From positions 17,411,176 to 17,475,175 of the forward strand of contig CM039128.1 in NCBI GenBank assembly GCA_022036555.1: a stretch of DNA of 64,000 bases. Reading direction: 5' to 3'. This document shows, piece after piece, positions 31,647 through 42,967 of the stretch; positions within the stretch are counted from its first letter, which is position 1; each line of letters begins with the position of its first letter. Made by a program: the position numbers and the translations under genes. Origin of the DNA: Microstegium vimineum. Its lineage: Eukaryota; Streptophyta; Magnoliopsida; Poales; Poaceae. The notes beneath the pieces were generated by a model. It worked only from the letters and a program-made list of their open reading frames with translations, made no database searches and was not told the DNA's origin.

Positions 31647-31664
31647 TGGCACACCCGGTGGGAC
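31647..31664 (+). other. Primer binding site of element F
   Basis: TGGCACACCCGGTGGGAC lies 7 nt after the 5' LTR; A has the same site with one base changed. Confidence 0.77.
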
Positions 31665-31690
31665 AGATTATACAGATCTACACATTCGGC

Positions 31691-34600
31691 ATGGCTGATC
31701 ACGCCGATGTCAACCAGAGGAATGTCATTGAAGTGTCTGAGGCCGATCTGAAAGATGATCAGAAGCAGGCCATGAAGCGGGCTATGGAGGAATACCGGCA
31801 GCTGTATCTCAAATCCTTCAGCCTCAGCAGGAGTGGCGAAGCAATTCAGAAGCAAGATCCGCCGTTGCCACGACAGGTCACGTACGACGCCAACCCTGGT
31901 AAGCTACAAGAGATGGTTAATGCCGCTGTAAGTCAAGCTTTGATTAACCACTCTAGCGTGTTGTCCAATACTGTCTACAATGCTGTCGCACAAACATTCA
32001 AAGAAGGACATGCACCGCGATATGTCGGTCCAGCGTATCATCAGCCTGGATTGGCGTCTACAAGCCCATTGGTGGCCCCAATAGCATCTTCCACCCCTGT
32101 GGAACCATCTGCCGATGCGGCTACATCACCAAGACCGAACGCTGGCGACACTACCAAGTTCAACGCAGATCCAGCCGCGTCGGCAACTTCGGGGCCAACC
32201 CCCGCTAACTGGTGGGGATACGATATGCCTCCGAATCTATATGTTGGTTCTAATCTGGTGCAGGGAGATGGTTCAGCCTGGAGGAACTCTACGGCATCGG
32301 CAGCGCAGTCACAGCCGATGGCTCATATGATGCACAACTCTACGCCTGCTCCAACCATAAAAGTGTCATCAGATGATCTCCAAGTAATTCCCAAGATACC
32401 CCTGATGCCACCATCGGCAAGCTCTGTGCCGATGCAACACATTATAACCACCGACAGTCAATCTCTGGTGGCGAATTCTCAAGCTGGAGTGCCGGTCCCC
32501 CAGGGTAATCTGGTGATCAATTGCTCTAGAATTCAAGAGCCGCATGCTCCGGTCAGCTATCAGCCATCGTCAAGTCATATGCCGATGCTTTATAATCCTG
32601 GATGGGTCAACCAGCCACCGGCTCAGCAGCATGGCGCGCCGATGTATTATTATGGAGGCCCAGCTTACACTCAGAGCGGACCATCGGTACAGCAACCGAT
32701 GAATGTGATGGTTCAACCAACTCTGCCAAGTATGCCAAACTATCCATCAGTAAGTCAACCGATGCATAGTGTGCAGATGACTGGTGCCGCGCCCGCGACT
32801 ACTGCACATCTTCAAGAGGCGCGTCAGCCGACTCCACCAGTCGACAATCAGCCAATGAGTCGGCAAGAGCAGGACGCGTACTGGGTCGGTAAGATTGCCG
32901 AAGTCATGAAAGAGCAATTCGGCATCAGACCCAAGGTCAACACATACTCCTATCGGACTTCGTACCCTCCTGCATATGACTTGATTCCTCCGCCAAATCG
33001 GTACAAGGTGCCCGATTTTACCAAGTTCTCCGGCCAAGACGACACGTCAATAATGGAGCACATCAACCGCTTCATTATCCAGTGTGGAGAAGCTGCCAGC
33101 AGGGAGGAATTAAGGGTGAGATTGTTCTCTTCATCATTGTCCGGATCGGCATTCACATGGTTCATATCGTTGCCTCCAAATTCTATAATTACATGGGCCG
33201 ATCTGGAGAGGCAATTTCACAAGTACTTCTTTGCTGGCATACATGAGAAGAAGCTTACCGATTTGGTCAAAATGAGGCAACGCAACGACAAATCGGTAGA
33301 GAGTTTTGCGCAGAGACTGCGGGACGTGAAGAACAAGTGCTACAGTCTGGTGCTTGATGATCGGTAATTAGCAGATTTGGCCTTCCAGGGGTTACTGCCG
33401 CACATCAAGGACAAGTACGCGTCCCAAGAGTTTGAGAGCCTAAGTCACCTGGTGCAGAGGATTGCCGATCAGGATATCAAAGCCTTTGAGCCCAGGAAGA
33501 CGTGGAACAAGAAGGTGACCTTCATCGGGAAAGAAGAAGATTTTGAATCGGATAAAGAGCTGAATGTCGATGCGGCCGAATGGGTGAAGGATAAGAAGCC
33601 TGTGTCTTGTCCGTTCAGCCATAAGGAGACTGAGAGGTTCACCTTCGACGTCACCAAGGTCGATAGGATGTTTGACTTGTTGCTGCAAGAGGGGCGAATC
33701 AAGTTGGCGCCCAACCAAGTGATTCCATCGGCCGAAGAGCTCAAGAAGATTAGGTACTGCAAGTGGCATAATGCAACCTCACACAGTACCAATAATTGCA
33801 AAGTATTCAGGCAGCAGTTGCAGTCGGAGATTGAGTCTGGGCGTATTAAGTTCGAAAACGCTAAAGTCCAGAAACCGATGAAGATAGATCAGCACCCGTT
33901 CCCCAACAATATGGTGGAAATCAGCGAAAAAACCAAAGTGTTGACATCGAAAGCTGCCAGGAGGAATTCATCAGTAGACCCTGACTGTCAAGTGTCCGAG
34001 CACGACGCAAGGAAGTTTGCCGATGGCAGAAAGGACAAGGAGGTTGCCGATGAGGGTAACAGCGCCAACAGGGCTCCTGAGGTGGTGATCACTCACAAAC
34101 AGTCAAGGCGATATCATCGGCAATCACGTGAGGAACGGTATCGGCAAGAAGAAGAGCATCGGGAATGGCTTCGACATAAGGACCATTGGAGGTGTCCCTT
34201 CTTCGTTCATTGCTGGGAGGAGGGCATCAAGCTGCCCACTGCCGATAACTGTCCAGAGTATAATGGGTACTACACAGCCGATCGGTCAGGTAAGAGACCT
34301 TGTTTTGATGATCAGGCATCCAGGTACGCCAGGCCGCTCAGAGAGAACAGATCGGCACATGACCGACTGGGGGGCAAGCTCAGTGCCCATGATCGGCTCG
34401 GCAGGCGTGTTGATCAGGGGGAGCTGAAGGAGATGGCCAATGCTAGAGTGCCCGACGAAGAAAGATTCTCCAGAGATCCCAACATCGGAAGAAGTGCCGA
34501 TGTAAGCAGTGGGAAGCAGCACCAACCTGTCTAGAAGACCAAACTTCCTCCATGGTGCCCTAAGGGTTTGACTAAAACCCAGAAGAGGAGGATTCAGCGC

Positions 34601-34957
34601 CAGCGCCGCGATGACTTATATGACAGTGCAGAGCCCTCAGGGGAGAAGCAATGGAGGCCGAAGCGCAAGGACAGGGAGCCATCGACAGATGTAAACATGG
34701 TTGTCATGTTGCCGATGGAATTCATGGCGCCCGTTAGCGATGATGAAGAGGTTGCCGATATGGCACAATTGGTGCTGGATCCGATGGCGGCTATCTTTGA
34801 AAAGCCTGCCGAAGATGAGAGGTAGCACTTAAGGGCTCTGTTTGTTAAGGGCAAAGTGGATGACCAGCCGATGACCAAGATGCTGGTGGATGGTGGCGCG
34901 TCGATCAACATAATGCCCTATGTCGTGTTCAGAAAGCTGGGCAAAGGTGACCAGGAC
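31691..34957 (+). pseudogene. Gag-protease of element F, three stops and a deletion
   Basis: This is homologous to the intact gag-pro of A from ATG 31691. The gag core (VPDFTKFSG, AFTWFISLPPNSI, ADLERQFHKYFF) is at about 33010-33230. Premature stops are TAA at 33365-33367 (A has CAA), TAG at 34532-34534 (A has TGG) and TAG at 34823-34825 (A has CAG). The zinc pattern RYCKWHNATSHSTNNC is near 33754-33800. The protease active site MLVDGGASINIMP is present (34880-34920). About 35 nt later the sequence jumps into the pol linker, so the LLLGRDW half of the protease, the gag-pro stop and the pol start are deleted (~0.68 kb compared with A). Confidence 0.9.
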
Positions 34958-37906
34958 TACTATTTTACCCGACATCAAGGTTGAGATTACAAAGTTAATC
35001 GAAGCTGGATTTATTCGGCAATGCCGATATGCCGATTGGATCTCTAACGTGGTTCCTGTGTATAAAAAGAATGGAAAACTTCGTGTTTGCATTGATTTCA
35101 GGAATCTGAACAAGGCTATGCCGATGGATGGCTACCCGATGCCCGTTGCCGATCTGCTGATCGACGCTGCTGCTGGACATCAGATTATTAGCTTCATGGA
35201 TGGTAATGCTGGGTATAATCAAATATTCATGGCTGAAGAAAACATATCCAAGACTGCTTTCCAATGTCCAGGTCACGTCGGCTTATTTGAGTGGGTAGTC
35301 ATGACTTTTGGCCTGAAAAATGCCGGTGCTACTTATCAGAGGGCAATGAATTTTATCTTTCATAAGTATATCGGCACAATAGTTGAAATCTACATTGATG
35401 ACGTGGTGGTTAAGTCCGGAGACTTCAGGAAGCATCTTGCCGATTTGCGGAAAATATTGGAGTGTACCAGGGAGCATGGTTAAAGATGAATCCTAACAAG
35501 TGCGCATTTGGTGTATCGGCAGGTCAGTTTCTGGGTTTCATGGTGCATCAGAGAGGCATTGAAATTGGCAGGAAGTCTATTGATGCAATTAACAAGGTGG
35601 TTGCTCCTACCAACAAGACTGAGTTGCAGTCTCTGATCGGCAAGATTAATTTCATCAGAAGATTTATATTCAATCTATCTGGTAAGATTAAATCTTTTAG
35701 TCCTCTGTTAAAGTTGAAAGCCGATCAAGAGTTTACATGGAAAGAACAGCAACAGTCAGCCTTAGAGGAGATTAAGAAATACTTGGTGAATCCTCCAGTC
35801 TTGGTTCCACCTCAACACGGGAAGCCTTTCAGGTTATATTTGTCTGCCGATGACGGTGTTATCGGATCAGCCTTAATTCAAGAGTTTGAAGGGAAGGAAC
35901 GTGTAATATATTACTTGAGCAGAAGATTGGTGGATGCTGAAATCAGGTATTCGGCCATAGAAAGATTGTGCTTATGTTTGTATTTCTCTTGCATTAAATT
36001 GAGGCATTATTTGCTGTCGGCCGAATGCACTGTTGTCTGCAAAGATGATGTGGTCAAGTACATGCTGTCAATGCCGATTTTGAGTGGACGAATCGGTAAG
36101 TGGATTTTGGCACTATCAGAATTTGACCTAAGGTATGAATCGGCTAAGGCTGTTAAGGGTCAGGTGATGGCCGATTTTGTCACTCAGCACTGCAATATGG
36201 TGAGCTTTGTTGAGATTGCTCCTTGGGCTTTATTCTTTGATGGGTCTACGTGCAAGGACGGAGCAGGTATCGGTATTCTCTTGATTTCACCCCGAGGACA
36301 GAGGTATGAGATTTCGTTGCCGATTGTTGCTACGTCAACAATCAATCAAGCTGAGTACCAAGCTTTGCTTAAGGGGTTAGAACTACTCAGGGAGGTGCGT
36401 GCCGATGCTGTTGAAGTCTTCGGTGATTCTATGTTGGTGATTAATCAATTGATTGGGACATATGAATGCCGAAGCGAGATGTTAATTGCAGCCCATGAGA
36501 GGTGTTTGCGGTTGTTGAAAGAGTTCAGAGAATACCGCCTTGAGCACATTCCAAGGTTGCATAATGAAGAGGCCAATCAGCTAGCACAGAATGCTTCGGG
36601 ATATCAGCCGATTCAAGCAGTCACGACATCGGTAACAGTTGCCGATGATTGGAAAAAGGAGATTGCCGATTTCTTGAGGGATCCATCCAGGAAAGTTGAA
36701 AGGCGTCTAAGATTCCAAGCTACTAAGTATGTGCTTCTCGACAACGAGTTGTATTATCGGACGATTGATGGAGTCTTGTTTAGATGTCTCAGCAAAGAGG
36801 AGTCGAAAGAATTGATGGGTGAAATCCATGAAGGTGTATGTGGAGCGCATCAATCGGCATTCAAGATAAAGTGGATGATTAGGCGAAATGGATATTATTG
36901 GCCGACAATCCTTGAAGATTGCTTCAATTATTTCAAAGGGTGCCAGGACTGTCAAAAGTTCGGTAATGTGCAAAGGGCACCTGCATCGGCAATGAATCCT
37001 ATAATCAAGCCTTGGCCGTTCAGAGGATGGGTTATTGATATCATTTGCCAAATTTATCCGCCGTCAAGCAAGGGGCACAAGTTCATACTTGTTGCTACTG
37101 ATTACTTCACCAAATGGGTTGAGGCAATCCCCTTGAAGAAGGTGACATCGGCGAACATGGTGGATTTCGTTAAGGAGCACATCGTTTACCGATTTGGTAT
37201 TCCTCAGACCATTACTACCGATCAAGGGACCATGTTCACATCGGGAGAGTTTGATGACTTTGCTACTAGTATGGGTTTCAAGGTGTTAAATTCTTCTCCT
37301 TATTATGCTCAAGCTAATGGTCAAGCTGAAGCGACTAATAAAGGAGTCATTAAGCTTATAAAGCGCAAGATTGAGGAAAACCCTAGAAGGTGGCACATGG
37401 TATTAAACGAAGCTTTGTGGTCATATCAGATGGCTTGTCATGGTGCAACTAAGGTCTCGCCGTATCAGTTGGTTTATGGGCACGATGCTGTCCTACCTTG
37501 GGAAATCAAAACTGGTTCTAGGCGATTATCTTTTCAGGATCAATTGACGACCAATGATTATATTACTCTGATGAAAGATGAGTTAGAAGATTTGGCAGGT
37601 CATCGGTTGAGGGCATTGATTAGCATTGAAGAGAATAAGAAGAGGGTTGCCCGGTGGTATGACAAGAAAGTAAAAGTGAAGGAATTTGCCAATGGCGATT
37701 TGGTTTGGAAGTTGATTTTACCGATTGGGACTAAGAGCTCTAAATTTGGAAAGTGGTCCCCTAATTGGGAGGGTCCTTATTGGATAAAACAGTCTGCTCC
37801 TGGTAATGCGTACATTTTGGAAACTCTCGAAGGAGTAGCGTTTTCTAGAGCGATCAACGGCAAATACTTAAAAAGGTATTACCCTAGCGTATGGGTGGAT
37901 GCATAG
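34958..37906 (+). pseudogene. Pol of element F: RT, two RNases H, integrase
   Basis: The RT frame (34920-35483) has WISNVVPVYKKNGKLRVCID, SFMDGNAGYNQIFMAEEN and the catalytic VEIYIDDVVVKSGDFRKHLA. A 1-nt deletion near 35480 shifts into the 814-residue frame 35462-37906. That frame holds the RT connection (VSAGQFLGFMVHQRGIEIG), the RT-linked RNase H (FRLYLSADDGVIGSALIQEF), and a second archaeal-type RNase H (LFFDGSTCKDGAGIGILLIS, NQAEYQALLKGLELL, EVFGDSMLVINQL; the last acidic position appears to be Asn in EEANQLAQ). Integrase follows (EIHEGVCGAHQ, CQDCQKFG, then core acids in FRGWVIDIICQIY, TITTDQGTMFTSGEF, NGQAEATNKG). One repair would restore the long frame, so decay is slight. It ends 162 bp from the convergent antisense gene. 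Confidence 0.93.
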
Positions 37907-38067
37907 TGCTCAGTCGAATGCCGATGAAAGAAAAATTATGAAAACATCGGTAGAAACAAACTGGCATTATATTACAAGTCGAGACTAAGTATCAGGTTAC
38001 ATCCTTGCCGATACAACAGAAATTACAGTAAGGAGTTCATAACTGATATCGTACGCAGGCGAATTTG

Positions 38068-41000
38068 CTATATTTCGCCCATCTCCTTGGCGTCGGCGTC
38101 GGCAGAACCCTCGACCGGCTTGATCTTTTTCTTCCACAGTATAGCTTGCCGCGCGTTCTGGTCCCTTTCTTGCCACATGACCTTGATGGAGTCGGACAGT
38201 TGGGCTTTGTGCTGGTTGGCTGCAGTCAGATTCCCCTCAACCTTTTGTAGCTCCGCCAGTAGCTCCTCCTTCTTTGCCGATAGTCGGGAGATTTCTTGAT
38301 CAAGGTTGCCGATGGAGACTTTTGCTTGACCGATACCTTTGTGCTTCTCATCGGCAATGTGTTTGAATTTGAGCTTCTCTTCCTCGCTATTAGCTTGAGC
38401 GGCCCTATCGGCAATGCGACGGGTAAGCCTCTGGTACTGGATCTGTTTGATGTCGAGGAAGGTTGCTTGGAGAAGGACTTCTGCTGCGTCGGCGGAAAGA
38501 TGGCTTTGGATCTCTTTGAATGCAATCCTTGCTGCCGATGAGTCCTGGATGAGTTGAGACGTGTCTTGTAGCAGCAAGGAGAGCAGTCCTTCAAGTTTGG
38601 ACTTGATTTCTGCTGATAAAGCTGGGACAGAGCTTTCCTCTTCCTCATCGTCGGGAACGTCGACTGCAAAGGAGAATAGACTGTCTGCTTGAATGCGGCT
38701 TTGGCGTTCATCTTCGTCCTGAGGGTTCAGGCTGTAGGAGAAGAGGTTGTCCGGAGAGTCTTGAGCCTGAAAACAGAGAAGTTAAAATATGCCGATTGTA
38801 AAATTATACCATGAGCTTTAAGGTAATCGACTTACCGTCTTGAAGCGGATCTCCTGCCTGGGGCTTGGCATACTGGATGGTCGAGCTTCATCCTGAACAT
38901 CGGCAGCAGATGCCAATGACTGGGCCCTTGTTGGAGAGGCAGCCGACGTCGCTGGTGCTGGTATAGTTGTTACCGGTGTCGCCTCCGATGTGGTGGCAGT
39001 TTCTTGTGGTGGCACTCTGTCATCGGGGACGTGGGTCGACGGTGCCGATGCTAACGTCGCTGCTGCTGCGGAAGGTTGGGTTGTTTCCTCACCGGGTAGT
39101 CTGGCCAACTGTGCCGATGACGATGCCTCCGCTATCGTGGCGGGTGGAGTTATCTCTTGAGCCGGGACGTCGTCCATCGGTTGATCAGGTACACTCACCG
39201 ATGGAGGCTTTGCCGATGACCCGCCGGTGGTTGGCGCAACTGAAACCGATGGAGGTTCTGCCGATGACCCGCCGGCAGGTGGTGCAACTAGAGCCAGAAG
39301 CAGTTTTGCTGGCGGCGCATCAGCAGCTGATGGCGCAGTTGGAGCTGATGGTAGAGGAGAAGCCAGCCTCAAGCGCCTCTTCTTCATCGGCGCAGCAGAA
39401 GGGGAGCCAACCCGTTTTGACGAAGACCGGGGGGCATCGGCAACCGGGCTGGAAGGTGTTTGCCTGCTGGAAGCAGATGCCGATGACCATAGTGCCTGAA
39501 AATACAAAGCAAGTTATACAAGATAAATGTTGCCGATAAAACGGTATGTAATCGGTACAAGTAAAAGCGAGTTTACTGCATAAACCCGTGTCAGGGCAAC
39601 GACAGCAGCCGATGTAGCCTGGGTTTTTGTGGGTGTCGGCGCAGGTACCTGTTGAGGCGTGAAGGCGGCCAATGTCGGAGCTTTGGTGCCGATGATCGAT
39701 ATGGGACCCATTATCCGAAGATTAAAGGGCCTACCACTGTTACTCATTGTGGGAACCGGATCATCGGCCTGTCAGGCACAAAAGAGTTAAGTGCTGATAC
39801 CGATGACAAAAATAAAGTAATAGAAGTACATCAGATAGCCGACTTACTGCGTCATCGGGGATGACGTAATCGGCGTCAATCAAGTGCCGATAATAGTGTG
39901 AAGACTTGGCGAGTAGCTGGCACTTCCACACTTGCCACCAAGACTTGAACTCGTTGGTGATGAAGGAGGTTGGCGACTAGGAGGACAAGTCAAGGTCTGA
40001 CAGATCGGCATCGGCAGGAAGGCTGATGACTTTATTCCAGTCCAGATTACTGGAGATTGCCTGCCTAGGTCTCACTACCTTAGAGTAGCAAAGTTTGATC
40101 GGCAGTTGGCCAAATGCCAGTTGTCTCGCTGCCGCTGATGGATAGTAGAACTCGTAGGATGGTGGGGATTCTTCCCAGATCCAAAGATATTTACTGGAAT
40201 AGCTCGGGGAGTAATGCTGGCCCTCATGATTGCTTGGTTCTTGGGCAGGCTCACATCGGTCAAGTTGAACAGCAACGGAAACTGGTTGTGTTCATCAAGA
40301 TATGGCCACCAGGTCCGTTCTGAGGAGGGGAGTCTGTTGTAGAACTTCTGGAAATAATAGCCGAAGTGCTCTTATTTGGCATCGGTACCTGGCAGCACTA
40401 TGATAGCTTCTCCAAAGTTAAGCGGAGGGCGAGTTGCCGATTCATCATCATCGTATCGGTAATCTTCCGATATGTCCCTCGGGAATTGTTGGACAAATAA
40501 ATCAAACTGGAGGGCCTTGTGCATATGTGCGTTCAGCCATAGATTGACAAACCACCAGGGGCCTCCGAGATTGCCGATGGGCTCTCCTAGCAGTAGCTTA
40601 TGGGACACTTGATGCAGCAATCGGTAAACTGATCCAAGAAGATACCTGCCCAAAGGGAGCCTCGTTCCATCGGCAAGTAATTCAGCCGCTGGGAGGTGCA
40701 TGGTGGTCGGACCGATGGTTTTGCCGCAGAATATGAACTTTTCCAACCACATGTTTAAGAAGATGGCGTGCTCCCGTTGGGTTACCGATCCGGTTTTCTG
40801 GTTCTCTTTGATGTAGCCTGTCCAACCGCCAATATTCCGAGTGTTCACCTTGTACTCTGATTTTCTGTTGAAGAGGGTGAAGGTATCGGCAGAGGTGATG
40901 TCCAAACCGGTCAGCATGTAGACATCGGCAAGGGTTGGGGTAGCTGGTCCATGCCTGAAGAGGAAAGCGTTCATGCTATCGGACCAGAAGTATGAGGCTG

Positions 41001-41337
41001 CCATCATCAAGTTTTCATTCTTCTCCATATCGGCAATTGAAAGCCTAACGCACTGATCCAGGTTACGCTCCTGCAGATCTGAGCGGTACCCGGTTGGTTT
41101 CTGCATTAATGATGAAGGTGGGGTCTGGATTGCCCATTGGGCCTAGGTAGCTGAGATTGGAACCAGCGAGTGGGATGACTACCTTGTTGTACAGCTCCTA
41201 GGGTTCAAAGAAGAAGGGACGAATCAGAAAGAAGAATGGAAATAAATCTAGGTTTTTGCGAGGAAAAGAACCATGCAGAGAGGTTGGATTGAGTGGAGAA
41301 TGAGTCTTACCTTCGGGATGTCGACTTGGATCGCCAT
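38068..41337 (-). pseudogene. Antisense plant-mobile-domain (PMD) gene, five exons, decayed
   Basis: A gene antisense to F can be read with GT-AG introns. Exons are 41311-41337 (MAIQVDIPK), 39848-41142, 39577-39768, 38836-39495 and 38068-38766; introns are 168, 79, 81 and 69 bp and phases agree. Exon 2 carries a plant mobile domain (PF10536 type: NAFLFRHGPATPTLADVYML, then TGLDITSADTF; WLEKFIFCGKTIGPTTMHL; GGPWWFVNLWLNAHM). Exons 3-4 are Pro/Ser/Ala-rich with a basic MKKRRLRL that could be a nuclear signal. Exon 5 is a Glu/Lys-rich coiled coil (LSAKKEELLAELQKVEGNL). Exon 2 is broken by TAA 40372-40374, a frameshift near 40160-40190 and TAG at 39977-39979. PMD proteins in plants act in silencing and development (MAIN/MAIL1), and PMD capture by Ty3/gypsy elements is known. 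GCCGAT density is high here too. Confidence 0.8.
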
Positions 41338-41490
41338 TGGAAGTCGAAGGAGTGATTGCAGTTCATCCTTTATTACGGAGGAACACTGTTGCTCGAGCTT
41401 GTGTTCTTCAGCGCGGCTGGAGGTTGAAGACGAAGGCAGGAAGGTGAAAGTGAAAATGGGCTCGGGTAAAAAGGCAGTGTGGATCCCAGT

Positions 41491-41502
41491 AACTTTTATA
41501 AT
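41491..41502 (-). promoter_or_regulatory. TATA-like site of the antisense PMD gene
   Basis: The minus strand reads ATTATAAAAG about 160 nt upstream of the ATG at 41337. It differs from the C/E/G promoter block, so this unit has its own promoter. Confidence 0.45.
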
Positions 41503-41758
41503 CCTGTTCAGGGGTATTTTGGGGTTCTGTTCCACACTGTGCAGGAATGTGGAGAGGCCCGCGGTAGATACGCGCGGTGATCGAGGTGGTTTGCAACTGT
41601 TTGTGCTACAATCGAGGGATTTTATTATTAAATTGCGGTTCCACACACGGGGATCAAGGAAATCGTACATCTATCTCGGAGGTAACGGCTACAGCAACGG
41701 CTACAGTGACGGCTATAGTGGAGAGAATTTCGGCACGTAAAGTGTTATACGCTCCGAA

Positions 41759-41771
41759 ACTGGGGGGCATG
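41759..41771 (+). other. Polypurine tract of element F
   Basis: ACTGGGGGGCATG directly precedes the 3' LTR; J has GAGGGGGCATG at the same junction. Confidence 0.8.
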
Positions 41772-42875
41772 TGTTGACACCGTTTTTCGACACGTGTCAA
41801 ATGGGTCGAGGCTTGACTGGTCAGTGGCCGTTCTCCATCGGCATCGGTAAAGTATGAGCCAATATGGCCGATGGGAGAGTGCTGCGGAAGACCAAGTGTG
41901 TTGCCGATGGAGGTTGGATGATCTTGGCCGATGAAGGTGAAGTCTTGCTGAAGCTGATTGCCAGTAAAAAGTCATTGCTGATGGCCGATGAAGAGTCATT
42001 GCCGATTGCCGATGAGCTGCTATTGCCGATTGCCGATGAGGGGGCATTGCCAACTGCCGATCAAGGGTCATTGCTGATTGCCAATGAGGGCTCGTTGCCG
42101 ATTGCCGATCGGGAAAGTATTGCCGATGCCGATGGGCATAACTTAGTATTTAGGGGCAGCGGAGGATTACAAGTGGCCAAAGAAGGAAGGTGCGGATTGA
42201 AGGGGTCTGCCGTTGGAAAGTTTCCATCGAAAAGAAGTATAAGGAAACTAGTGTTTTGTACTAGTATTATTATAGTAGTTTGAGTTCGACTTTTGCATGG
42301 GTCGTTTATTTTTCTTTAAAATAGGTGTGTTTGTTTAGGAAATAAATATTGTTATCCGGCTCCTGCGCGAGTCAGTTTCCTTAAAAGTAGGAGTTTGTTT
42401 TAAGAAGAATATGTGTCGTGTCTTTGTACAACTCTCCATGCGGGAGTATAAATATGTGCCCGAGGGCTATGTGAAATATACAATCCAATTCAAAAACAAA
42501 CCAATTTTATCTTATTCTACCTTTTTATCGCAATTTACCCTTTTACTGCATTAGCTATAGTTTTCGACGAGTTCTTCAAGCTTTCGACGGGCTGCATCAC
42601 CTTGATCTCCGTCAAATCCTTGTTAGTTCCGCGTGGGAGTACCTTTGAGCTTTGGCAATCCGGGCGCATCGCTGTTTGCCTTGTTCAGCTCTGCTCTAGT
42701 TATCCTTGATCAATCTGAGCCTTGACGTCCGGGCGCATCGCTGTCGTCTCGTTCAGTTTGTTCTAGTTATCATCCTTGTCGATTGATTGGTCAAATCGAC
42801 TGGCACGCCTCCGGAATACCGAGCTTTGGGTAATAGCCCAAGGTGTTCACAGATCTGACGCTTTTTGTGTCAACA
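41772..42875 (+). repeat. 3' LTR of element F (1104 bp)
   Basis: It differs from 30536-31639 by 17 substitutions and no indel; most are transitions. TATA-like site at 42447-42454. No gene is present. Confidence 0.96.
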
Positions 42876-42880
42876 GAGAA
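42876..42880. other. Target site duplication GAGAA, right copy (element F)
   Basis: Perfect match to 30531-30535. Confidence 0.94.
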
Positions 42881-42954
42881 AAAGAAGGTGCTTGACACAT
42901 TTCCTTTTTCCATTACTTTGTTTACACTCCTAAATCTCGGGACGAGATTTCTTT

Positions 42955-42967
42955 AAGGGGGAAGGGT
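42955..42967 (+). other. Polypurine tract of element D
   Basis: TAAGGGGGAAGGG(T) directly precedes TGTAACACCCC, the start of the D 3' LTR. Confidence 0.72.

Larger units (their letters stand above)
30536..42875 (+). mobile_element. Element F: complete Tat-type Ty3/gypsy element (12,340 bp)
   Basis: LTRs of 1104 bp at 30536-31639 and 41772-42875 have no length difference. I count 17 mismatches by eye (~1.5%), so the insertion is fairly recent. A perfect GAGAA target duplication flanks the element. Order: LTR, primer binding site, gag-pro (three premature stops and a ~0.68 kb deletion), pol with RT, RNase H, a second (archaeal-type) RNase H and integrase, an antisense five-exon plant-mobile-domain gene, polypurine tract, LTR. 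The double RNase H is diagnostic of the Tat/Ogre lineage. It cannot be autonomous now, but A, its sibling, has an intact gag-pro. Confidence 0.95.
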
